The notes under the pieces: model-generated
What the model saw: only the letters and a program-made list of their open reading frames with translations
Database searches by the model: none
Told to the model about the DNA's origin: nothing
Position numbers and translations under genes: made by a program
From: an uncultured Alphaproteobacteria bacterium
GTDB lineage: Bacteria; Pseudomonadota; Alphaproteobacteria; HIMB59
NCBI GenBank assembly: GCA_902538085.1
Contig: CACBDV010000001.1
Span: forward strand, 231,766 to 295,765
Reading direction: 5' to 3'
Length of the DNA stretch: 64,000 nucleotides
In this document: piece after piece, positions 53,773 to 60,886 of the stretch
Layout: every line of letters starts with the position of its first letter
Position numbering within the stretch: the stretch's first letter is position 1

Positions 53773-54108
53773 TCAAATTAAACTCATAATATATTTATGA
53801 ACAAAATATCCTATTACGAGTAAAGTCAAACCAATCAAGTAAATTAACCAAAAATTCATATTGAGATTTTTTGCAAAGAAAAAAGGTAAGAAAAATAAAT
53901 ATGAAACAGGTACTCCAATAAGAATGCTTTTTGCAAATATTACAGTATTTTCAGTATTTTTATGCTCTAAGAAAGAGAAGGCTATGGCTATTATACTTGC
54001 TATTGGAAGAGCAATAATAAATCCAGATAGCTCAGGTTTTTTACCGGAAAGCCAACTTGCAAATGCAATTACAAGAGCAGCTAATAAAACTTTTAAAGCA
54101 AAAATCAT
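53773..54108 (-). CDS. Small membrane protein (DUF3147-like)
   Basis: A 111-residue protein with four predicted membrane helices (about 4-20, 28-47, 59-80, 86-106). LSGKKPELSGFIIALPIASI resembles DUF3147-type membrane proteins, but I am unsure of the family. No function can be read. It is directly before the GST gene on the same strand. Confidence 0.6.
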   Translation of the reverse strand: MIFALKVLLAALVIAFASWLSGKKPELSGFIIALPIASIIAIAFSFLEHKNTENTVIFAKSILIGVPVSYLFFLPFFFAKNLNMNFWLIYLIGLTLLVIGYFVHKYIMSLI

Positions 54109-54138
54109 AATTATCTATTTTATACTAATTAATAATAA

Positions 54139-54972
54139 TTAAAGATTATTTTCAGGTATTAAGAAAGTTGTTGATGCCCAATCACTATGCCAGATTGGCT
54201 CATTTTTTTCTGGGTCTGCTTTTAATGGATAAATCACAACTGAGTCTAAAAGATATTCCCTTCCTGGTTCAATATCAAAAGTGAATTTTCCTTTATCATC
54301 CGTTATGGTATTTACAATTGATAACTTTGTATTTTTATATTTCGAAAAAATTGTAACAAGATTTTTTTTTAGTGGTTTTTTTTTGTAATATAAAGTTCCA
54401 CTCATTTGCTTTGAATTCAATTCTTTGTAAGGATTTTGGTCTAAAACAAATTCAAATAGAAGTCCTGTTTTTTTATCCTTCCCCTCACTGCCATTTAGTG
54501 TAATAAGAGATTTTGCATAACGACGATAACTCTCAATAAAATTACTTTTGGGAAATCCTTTCTCAAAATGAGTATCGATTAGTTGCTGGTAACCTTTTTC
54601 ATTAACAAAATCCTCGAATTTTTGAAACTTTTTATAATCAACATATTTATCTTTAGTTTCATGATAAATAATTAATAAATTGTCTAAATTAGTCGTTATA
54701 TTAATTGCAGGCACATCACCTAGTATGCCCTTTATTTTTTCTTTTTTATTTTTGGAACCAGATAAAATTTTAAATGTTTTAAAATCTTGTGGATTATACA
54801 TTAAAACCATACCTTGAAATTCTTGTCCTACCCTCAAGTGAGCATTTATTAAGTCATCATTAAGTTGATATTGCGTAGGCTCAATCCAAAATTCATGAGC
54901 GTTTGCTCTAATAGAATAAGCAATAAGGAGCAAAAAAATATAAAGAATTTTTAGATGAATTTTGGTAAACAT
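54139..54972 (-). CDS. DUF4198-family periplasmic protein
   Basis: A 277-residue protein with a signal peptide (1-25, cleavage near RANA|HEFW). AHEFWIEPTQYQL is the typical start of DUF4198 proteins, and a C-terminal region (about 190-265) reads like a carboxypeptidase-regulatory/NikM-like beta domain (DKGKFTFDIEPGREYLLDS). Some DUF4198 proteins sit in nickel or cobalt uptake clusters. It is divergent from a HupE/UreJ-type protein with only 6 bases between the two ATGs, a pairing that supports a role in metal uptake, though the metal is unknown. Confidence 0.75.
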   Translation of the reverse strand: MFTKIHLKILYIFLLLIAYSIRANAHEFWIEPTQYQLNDDLINAHLRVGQEFQGMVLMYNPQDFKTFKILSGSKNKKEKIKGILGDVPAINITTNLDNLLIIYHETKDKYVDYKKFQKFEDFVNEKGYQQLIDTHFEKGFPKSNFIESYRRYAKSLITLNGSEGKDKKTGLLFEFVLDQNPYKELNSKQMSGTLYYKKKPLKKNLVTIFSKYKNTKLSIVNTITDDKGKFTFDIEPGREYLLDSVVIYPLKADPEKNEPIWHSDWASTTFLIPENNL

Positions 54973-54978
54973 GACCGA

Positions 54979-56082
54979 ATGATTAAGTACTTATTTTTTC
55001 TAATTTTAATATTGAGCTCTCCTCTGCATTCACACGAAATTAAACCCGCGGTGATGGATATTACCATTATTGAAGGAAATGCATCAATCGAATTTAAATT
55101 AAATGCAGAAACTGTTCTTTCTGAAATTGATGCCTCTTTATATCAGGATACCAACGACTCACCTCAATCTCAAAAATATGATGCGTTACGGGCCCTTTCC
55201 ACTGAAGAAGTAGAGAAAATGGTCATAGAAAATGAAAACAAATTTACGGATAAGATTAAAATCAATATCGGAGATGAAAGTATTCCGCTTTCTTTAAGAA
55301 ATGTAGATACTTTTCAAGAAATAAACGATGAATTTCCCAGAGATACAACTTTAAACATAGGTTTTGAAATAAAAGATGAGTCTTTTACCATTCAATTTGA
55401 AAAAGAATTGGGTCCCGTGGTAATTAGACATTTTGAGGATTTATCAAAAGAGTCTGTTTTATTTACAACTTATTTACAACCTGCTGAAAGATCATCACTC
55501 ATATCTCAACAGACACGGTCTTCAGCTTTAAGTACAACAATTGAATATTTAGTTTTAGGGATAGAGCATATTGTTCCTAAGGGACTTGACCATATCTTAT
55601 TCATAATAGGTATCTTTTTTTACGCCATCAAATTTAAACCTTTATTACTTCAAGTCACAATGTTTACAGTTGCGCATTCAATCACACTTATTCTAGCTAG
55701 TTTTAATTTAATTTTTATACCTGCTACTATTGTTGAACCGTTAATAGCATTGTCTATAAGCTATGTTGCAATTGAGAATATATTTAAAAGACGTTCAACT
55801 TTACTTCGGTATTTAATAATTTTTATTTTTGGATTAATTCATGGTTTAGGTTTTGCGTTTGTGCTGGGAGATATTGGGTTAAATACTAGTCAACTTGTTT
55901 TAAGTTTAATCTCATTTAACATTGGTGTAGAAATAGCACAGATAGCAATTATTATCTTAGCATCAATTATCTTTATAATACCTTCACGTCAAAGTTGGTA
56001 TAGAGCATTTTTGCAAATTCCTATTTCGATTATAATTTCAATGATTGGTTTATATTGGTTTATTGAAAGAGTATTCTTTTAA
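54979..56082 (+). CDS. HupE/UreJ-family membrane protein
   Basis: I use the ATG at 54979 (367 residues), which starts the signal peptide directly; the in-frame ATG at 54955 would overlap the divergent gene. A periplasmic beta-rich N half (SHEIKPAVMDITI) is followed by about six C-terminal helices with GIEHIVPKGLDHILFIIGIF, TVAHSITLILASF and GLIHGLGFAFVL, the His-rich motifs of HupE/UreJ proteins (putative nickel/cobalt or copper transporters). The stop shares TTAA with the convergent phosphatase gene. Confidence 0.8.
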   Translation: MIKYLFFLILILSSPLHSHEIKPAVMDITIIEGNASIEFKLNAETVLSEIDASLYQDTNDSPQSQKYDALRALSTEEVEKMVIENENKFTDKIKINIGDESIPLSLRNVDTFQEINDEFPRDTTLNIGFEIKDESFTIQFEKELGPVVIRHFEDLSKESVLFTTYLQPAERSSLISQQTRSSALSTTIEYLVLGIEHIVPKGLDHILFIIGIFFYAIKFKPLLLQVTMFTVAHSITLILASFNLIFIPATIVEPLIALSISYVAIENIFKRRSTLLRYLIIFIFGLIHGLGFAFVLGDIGLNTSQLVLSLISFNIGVEIAQIAIIILASIIFIIPSRQSWYRAFLQIPISIIISMIGLYWFIERVFF

Positions 56083-56636
56083 AAATTTATTTTAATAGTG
56101 CCAAGAACTGATAGAGATTTATCTGTTATCACCATTTCTCCTGAACTTGGATAATAATCAAGAAAACCACCAACAATTACATAATGGGTTACAAAAATTA
56201 AATTACCTTGACTGTCGTCCCAATTTTTTATGAATTGATGTAATTCAGACATTTGTTTTGAATGGTTATTTTGATAATCAGCTGAAAATGTTGAATTTAA
56301 GGCACTTAAACTCTCAAAATTCCCAAATGCCAGACGAGCGGTTTCTTCGCAGCGACACCATTGGCTGGAATAAACAAAGTCTATTGGAATAGAATATTTA
56401 GAAAATAATATACCCATTCGTTTAGATTGATTAATTCCTTGTTCATTTAAATTTCTTTGTGTTGAACAATCGTATAATTCAAAATTATTGGGATCACCGC
56501 CTCCGGGAGCATATGCGTGACGAATAAAAACTACCTTACCGCCCTCTTTTAATAATTCCCAACTTGTTGTTTCATTAGATAAGGAACTAAATGTAAAAAA
56601 TATAGAAATTAAGAAAAAGAAATTAACAATTTTCAT
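56079..56636 (-). CDS. Periplasmic histidine phosphatase-family protein
   Basis: A 185-residue protein with a signal peptide (1-20). FIRHAYAPGGGDP contains the catalytic Arg39 and His40. SSQWCRCEETARLAFG holds the second Arg, and FVTHYVIVGG the distal His. It resembles bacterial histidine phosphatases of unknown substrate (Ais-like). The ATGA overlap (56633-56636) shows translation coupled to the cyclotransferase-like gene upstream. Confidence 0.78.
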   Translation of the reverse strand: MKIVNFFFLISIFFTFSSLSNETTSWELLKEGGKVVFIRHAYAPGGGDPNNFELYDCSTQRNLNEQGINQSKRMGILFSKYSIPIDFVYSSQWCRCEETARLAFGNFESLSALNSTFSADYQNNHSKQMSELHQFIKNWDDSQGNLIFVTHYVIVGGFLDYYPSSGEMVITDKSLSVLGTIKINF

Positions 56637-57130
56637 TGTTGAGAGAGGTATTGATGATATGCCTGCTTTTTTACGTCATTCCAATATTGATCTGCCTCTT
56701 CAGCTGTATATTTTCCATAAAGTTGCATCCAAAGATCAGTTGTCACTAAGGACAAAGCTTCCTCTTTTTCTTTCCACTCATCATAGAACCAAGGATCTAA
56801 AGAGGGCTCAACTCCTTTTTGTGAAAAATAATTGACCTCTTCATGAATTCCCCCTATGTCTATAATCATTGTTTTAGGAGAAAACTCTACATCCTCGAAA
56901 AAACGTATACGTGCTATATCTTCTTCTCTTAATCCTTTAACCACTATACCCTCAACGCCAGAATAATTTTCACCGAAGATTATTACAGGGAAGTTTTCAT
57001 TAATGACTAAACGCAATTCACTTTTTGGTGCAAAAGCTGGGGTTATCTTTAAGTGATCAGTTTTACTTCCTATAACCTTCTCTAATATTGCAATAGAGCG
57101 AAGAGTGCCGTAAAAAAAATAATTATTCAT
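56633..57130 (-). CDS. Gamma-glutamylcyclotransferase-like (AIG2/GGCT) protein
   Basis: A 165-residue GGCT/AIG2-fold protein. NYFFYGTLRS (3-12) is the phosphate/substrate loop, and IRFFEDVEFSP carries a glutamate (Glu79) at the catalytic position. Family members release 5-oxoproline from gamma-glutamyl compounds. It follows pxpA by 7 bases on the same strand, and PxpABC hydrolyses 5-oxoproline, so the functional link is strong. Some relatives are fused to NUDIX domains; this one is not. Confidence 0.7.
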   Translation of the reverse strand: MNNYFFYGTLRSIAILEKVIGSKTDHLKITPAFAPKSELRLVINENFPVIIFGENYSGVEGIVVKGLREEDIARIRFFEDVEFSPKTMIIDIGGIHEEVNYFSQKGVEPSLDPWFYDEWKEKEEALSLVTTDLWMQLYGKYTAEEADQYWNDVKKQAYHQYLSQQ

Positions 57131-57137
57131 TTTAGTC

Positions 57138-57914
57138 TTAGAAAAATTCTGGTAGAGCTGCTTTTTTTATCTTCATTTCATGAAGGAGTATGCAAATTTG
57201 TTCAGAAATTTCAACACTATTTGGCGTATCACTATGAACACACACTGAATGAATGTTTGTTTTGAGAGTATTCCCATAACGTGAAATAATCCCTTCTTGT
57301 ATAAGCATGGCTTTTACATGCTCCTTGGCGCTTCTAGGATCTGTTATCAAAGAGTCATTAATGGAACGAGGTGTTAAAGTAGCATCATCCTCATATGTGC
57401 GATCTGCAAAAACTTCAAGGGCAGTGGGTATGTTGCAATTCATACCGATTTTAGCAAGTTCACTTAAAGCTGGTGCAAGTAATATCATTGATGGGTAATT
57501 TTTTTTTAAAACATCTACTATTTCACTAGAAAGGTCTTGGTCAACGCATGCCATATTACTCAAAGCTCCATGAAGCTTAACATGTGTTAATGGAAAATTA
57601 ATATTAGAGGCAAGATTATGCATAAACATTAACTGGTCTTTGACAATTTCTTGGATTAATTTTTTGTTCCAATTAATTTTTGTGCGCCCAAAATTATCTC
57701 TATCTAAAAAAGAAATATGCGCACCAACTGAAACACTTTTTGTTTTACAGTAATTTAGTGCTTTAAAAACAACGTCTTCTGACCCCCCATGATATAAACA
57801 GGAAAGATTAGCAGAGCTAATTTTATTTATTAACTGCGCATCAACAGTATCAAAAAAACTAAGATCTTTTTCTGCGATATCAGAATTTAAATTAATTTTA
57901 TTCAAATGCACCAA
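57138..57914 (-). CDS. pxpA: 5-oxoprolinase subunit A
   Basis: A 258-residue LamB/YcsF-family protein. INLNSDIAE is the start motif, followed by ANLSCLYHGGSEDVVF, VGAHISFLDRDNFGR, VKLHGALSN and ALEVFADRTYEDDATLTPRS, all characteristic of PxpA. With PxpB and PxpC it cleaves 5-oxoproline to glutamate using ATP. The start is TTG at 57914 or GTG at 57911; no ATG is available. It is divergent from pxpB across 20 bases. Confidence 0.92.
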   Translation of the reverse strand: MVHLNKINLNSDIAEKDLSFFDTVDAQLINKISSANLSCLYHGGSEDVVFKALNYCKTKSVSVGAHISFLDRDNFGRTKINWNKKLIQEIVKDQLMFMHNLASNINFPLTHVKLHGALSNMACVDQDLSSEIVDVLKKNYPSMILLAPALSELAKIGMNCNIPTALEVFADRTYEDDATLTPRSINDSLITDPRSAKEHVKAMLIQEGIISRYGNTLKTNIHSVCVHSDTPNSVEISEQICILLHEMKIKKAALPEFF

Positions 57915-57920
57915 AGTTAC

Positions 57921-57926
57921 ATTATG
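57921..57926 (-). promoter_or_regulatory. -10 box for pxpA (CATAAT), leaderless spacing
   Basis: The minus strand reads CATAAT with exactly 6 bases (GTAACT) before the TTG start at 57914. It overlaps the -10 box of pxpB on the other strand. Confidence 0.5.
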
Positions 57927-57928
57927 AT
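57923..57928 (+). promoter_or_regulatory. -10 box for pxpBC (TATGAT), leaderless spacing
   Basis: TATGAT is followed by exactly 6 bases (ATTACC) and the GTG start at 57935. The whole gap between the divergent genes is 20 bases, so no leader or Shine-Dalgarno fits. Confidence 0.5.
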
Positions 57929-57934
57929 ATTACC

Positions 57935-58654
57935 GTGTATTTCAAAGGAATAAATTCTTATGGGGATCGAGGTTTAGTCTTAGATTTTGGGAATGAAACC
58001 TCAAAATCTATATCACAGGAGGTAAATGAGACATTTTTAAATATTTCAAACCTTAATCTTCAATCACTAAACATTATTCCTTCATTCAATAAAATAGTTG
58101 TAATTTTTGAAAATTCAAAAATTAGAGATCAAAACAAAGACAAAATTATTATGAAAATGAAAGATACAAACTCTCAAACTAACAAAAAAGTCACTAAAAC
58201 ATGGAAAATACCGGCATGTTATAATGAAGATTTTGCTTTAGATATAAAGATCATCCAAAAAATACACCAGATTACAAAAGAAGAGGTTATCAATCTTCAC
58301 TCATCAGTTCGTTACTATACATATTATATAGGCTTCATGCCGGGATTTCCATATTTAGGGGATGTTCCCTCCCAATTAATCACACCACGGTTAGCTACTC
58401 CAAGGGTAAAAATTCCTGCTAGATCCATTGGCATTGCAAAAAACCATACCTGTATATATCCAAAAGTTTCACCTGGAGGTTGGAATATAATTGGACAAAT
58501 ACCATTTGATATTTTTGATTTACAAAGTTCTTACCCTTCCCTTTTTCTTCCAGGTGATAGAGTAAAATTTTACTCCGTATCACTTTCAGAGTTTGAAAAA
58601 ATTAGAAAATATAATTTTTCATTAAATGAATTGATCAAGGAATACTCGTCATGA
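57935..58654 (+). CDS. pxpB: 5-oxoprolinase subunit B
   Basis: A 239-residue PxpB/KipI protein. YYIGFMPGFPYLGDVP and TPRLATPRVKIPARSIGIA are family signatures, and SPGGWNIIGQIPFDIFD follows. It forms the ATP-dependent 5-oxoprolinase with PxpA and PxpC. The start is GTG at 57935. The ATGA at 58651-58654 couples it to pxpC. Confidence 0.92.
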   Translation: MYFKGINSYGDRGLVLDFGNETSKSISQEVNETFLNISNLNLQSLNIIPSFNKIVVIFENSKIRDQNKDKIIMKMKDTNSQTNKKVTKTWKIPACYNEDFALDIKIIQKIHQITKEEVINLHSSVRYYTYYIGFMPGFPYLGDVPSQLITPRLATPRVKIPARSIGIAKNHTCIYPKVSPGGWNIIGQIPFDIFDLQSSYPSLFLPGDRVKFYSVSLSEFEKIRKYNFSLNELIKEYSS

Positions 58655-59529
58655 ACTCAATCATAATCACTCGTGCAGGGACTCATTCAACGATTCAAGA
58701 CTTTGGAAGATTTCAATATCAGCACTTAGGAGTTTCACCAAGTGGAGCAATGGACCAAAGAATTATTACAGAGCTACAAAAAATTATACCCAATCATCAA
58801 AATCAATTTCTAGAATTTGCTTATGTGGGGCCTTCAATAAAAGTAAAAGAAGGATCTGTTAAGATTTGTGTTGGTGGTAATTGTAATATGAGTATTCAGA
58901 AAAATAACAACAGCCAGCTTGAGTGCCAGCCCTATAAAAGTATTAATTTATTTGAGGGCGATGAATTGATTATTCACAATACAATAGACTCAGTATATGG
59001 ATACATAGCTTTTGAGCATGGACTTGGGTTAGAGCCTTGTCTTAATAGCTACTCTACTGACACAAAAGCAGGAATAGGTTCGATTAATCGACCTTTAAAT
59101 GATGAAGATATATTTCACATTAGCAAAGATGTAAGCTCTTGGGATCTTATCTCTATACCAAAACCTGATTTAGAAAAGGTAACCAACTTCAAAGTATATC
59201 CCGGTCCTCAACTTCAATATTTCTCAGACAATACTCTACAATCTTTTATTAGTAGTGTTTTTACAATAACTAATCAAAGTGATCGAATGGGTATCAGACT
59301 CAAAGGTGAGAGTCTCATTAGTTCTAAGTCTCATGATATTTTGTCTGAAGGAATATTACCAGGTTCTATTCAAGTGCCAAGTGATGGGCAACCCATTGTA
59401 TTAATGCGGGACATTCCTTGTACTGGCGGGTATCCAAAAATTGCTATTTTAAGTGAAGTGGATATTTCAAGAATCTCTCAGCTCCCCCCTGAAACCAAAA
59501 TCACCTTCGATTTACAAACAATCTATTAG
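58651..59529 (+). CDS. pxpC: 5-oxoprolinase subunit C
   Basis: A 292-residue PxpC/KipA protein. Signatures include TRAGTHSTIQDFGRFQYQHL, GVSPSGAMDQR, VYPGPQLQYF and SDGQPIVLMRDIPCTGGYPK. It partners PxpB in the 5-oxoprolinase. The stop is 24 bases before the photolyase-domain gene, which may share the transcript. Confidence 0.92.
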   Translation: MNSIIITRAGTHSTIQDFGRFQYQHLGVSPSGAMDQRIITELQKIIPNHQNQFLEFAYVGPSIKVKEGSVKICVGGNCNMSIQKNNNSQLECQPYKSINLFEGDELIIHNTIDSVYGYIAFEHGLGLEPCLNSYSTDTKAGIGSINRPLNDEDIFHISKDVSSWDLISIPKPDLEKVTNFKVYPGPQLQYFSDNTLQSFISSVFTITNQSDRMGIRLKGESLISSKSHDILSEGILPGSIQVPSDGQPIVLMRDIPCTGGYPKIAILSEVDISRISQLPPETKITFDLQTIY

Positions 59530-59553
59530 CACAGATTTTATGTATAATTAAAA

Positions 59554-60291
59554 GTGAAAATCTCAAGTGTTCAAGATCTAATACCAATATCGAAAAATTC
59601 GAATAGCTCCATATTATCAAGACATGATGCACTGGAAAAATTCAATTCTTTTAATCCTGCTCTCTATGCAAAAACAAGAAACTTTTTGAATGGACAAATT
59701 TCAAGATTATCAGCCCATATAAAATATGGAATCATCACTAACAAAGAGCTCTATCAATATATTCGAGAAAAATATAATTTTGTTGAGAGTGAAAAGTTTA
59801 TTCAAGAATTAGCATGGAGAGATTTTTGGAGAAGCTATGCCTACCATCATCCTGATCAACTATGGACAGATGTAGAAGAATATAAAACTGGATTTGAAGC
59901 TCAAGAATATCAAGATAACTTGCCTGAGGATATTATGTCAGCAACAACACCAACACAGATTATTAATATTTTCATCGAGCAACTCACTAGCACTGGGTAC
60001 CTTCATAACCATGCACGTATGTATTTGGCTTCTTATATTATTCACTTTAGAAGAGTGAAGTGGCAAGCTGGAGCGAAGTTTTTTTTGAGTCATTTACTGG
60101 ATGGAGATATTGCAAGTAATAACTTCTCTTGGCAGTGGATCGCGAGTACCTTTGCAGGAAAACCTTATATATTTAATTTAGAAAATGTTCACAAATATTG
60201 TCACAAAAGCATAGATATTATACCTGAGAAGAATAGAGAAATAGATGGCAGCTATGAAGAAATTAGCTCTAGGCTCTTTCCCAATTTATGA
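59554..60291 (+). CDS. Stand-alone photolyase/cryptochrome FAD-binding domain
   Basis: A 245-residue protein that is only the helical C-terminal domain of a DNA photolyase. ISRLSAHIKYGII (49-61) matches the conserved SRLSPHLAFGLIS. FIQELAWRDFWR (82-93) keeps Glu85, Trp88 and Arg89 of the CPD site. HNHARM (151-156) matches HNRLRM with one Arg changed to His. LLDGDIASNN (181-190) and WQW (193-195) are the FAD-binding and Trp-chain segments, and Trp170 aligns with the second chain tryptophan. The GKTGYP..DA motif is missing. Start GTG at 59554. An ATGA overlap joins it to the next gene, which looks like its missing N-terminal half. Confidence 0.82.
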   Translation: MKISSVQDLIPISKNSNSSILSRHDALEKFNSFNPALYAKTRNFLNGQISRLSAHIKYGIITNKELYQYIREKYNFVESEKFIQELAWRDFWRSYAYHHPDQLWTDVEEYKTGFEAQEYQDNLPEDIMSATTPTQIINIFIEQLTSTGYLHNHARMYLASYIIHFRRVKWQAGAKFFLSHLLDGDIASNNFSWQWIASTFAGKPYIFNLENVHKYCHKSIDIIPEKNREIDGSYEEISSRLFPNL

Positions 60292-60683
60292 ACTTAATTT
60301 ATTTATATGACGAGTTTATGAGAGTGCCAGCCGGTATTGAGGGTAATCCTGTTTACATCTTTGATGATACTTTAACTGAAGGCTATGAGCTTAGTGACAA
60401 AATCATTGAAAATAGATACTTTTTAGCCAAAGAGGCAGGGGCTGAAATCTATAGAGGTAATACATATGAGATATTGCAAGAAATTCATAACCAAAACACC
60501 ATATCCAAAATTATAACAAAATCTACTTTTAGACCTATTTATCAAAATTTATTTCAAAAATTAGGTGAAAAATATGATTTAGAGCAGTTACCCGATTACT
60601 TCTTATTGCAGGAGAATTATCTTCATCCAGCAAAAAGATTTTTTCAGTATTGGAACAAAATTAAGAAAAATTTAAAATATTAG
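60288..60683 (+). CDS. Photolyase N-terminal alpha/beta domain as a separate protein
   Basis: A 131-residue protein that aligns by eye over its length with the photolyase N-terminal domain: MNLIYLYDEFMR like LVWFRxDLR, NPVYIFDDTLTEG, then a helix ending in FLAKEAGAEIYRGNTYEIL like ALxEKGIPLLFRE. The C-terminal HPAKRFFQYWNKIKKNL is like MYKVFTPFKNAWLKRL. This domain usually binds the antenna cofactor. It is encoded immediately after the FAD domain gene with a 4-base overlap, in reverse of the normal domain order. The match is by pattern, not by a search. Confidence 0.65.
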   Translation: MNLIYLYDEFMRVPAGIEGNPVYIFDDTLTEGYELSDKIIENRYFLAKEAGAEIYRGNTYEILQEIHNQNTISKIITKSTFRPIYQNLFQKLGEKYDLEQLPDYFLLQENYLHPAKRFFQYWNKIKKNLKY

Positions 60684-60685
60684 TC

Positions 60686-60886
60686 ATGGCTGAGAAATGC
60701 AAATATTGCGAGGGAGAGTTATCAGTCATGGACAGTGTGTATATTGAATCTGAAATTCGAACAGCACCTAAGAAAGTTCAAAATTTAATTAAAAGTCATC
60801 ATAATCTTGTCTGTTACATGTGTTATAAAAAACTAAAAGCTATTAAAGTGATAAATACTGAAGATAAAAATAAAAAATTAAATTAA
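60686..60886 (+). CDS. Cys4 zinc-ribbon mini-protein, unknown function
   Basis: A 66-residue protein with two CxxC pairs, Cys5/Cys8 (KCKYCEG) and Cys43/Cys46 (VCYMCYKK), spaced like a small zinc ribbon. It has no known family to me. It lies 2 bases after the photolyase N-domain gene and would be the third gene of that operon. The stop shares TTAA (60883-60886) with the convergent ligase gene. Confidence 0.6.
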   Translation: MAEKCKYCEGELSVMDSVYIESEIRTAPKKVQNLIKSHHNLVCYMCYKKLKAIKVINTEDKNKKLN

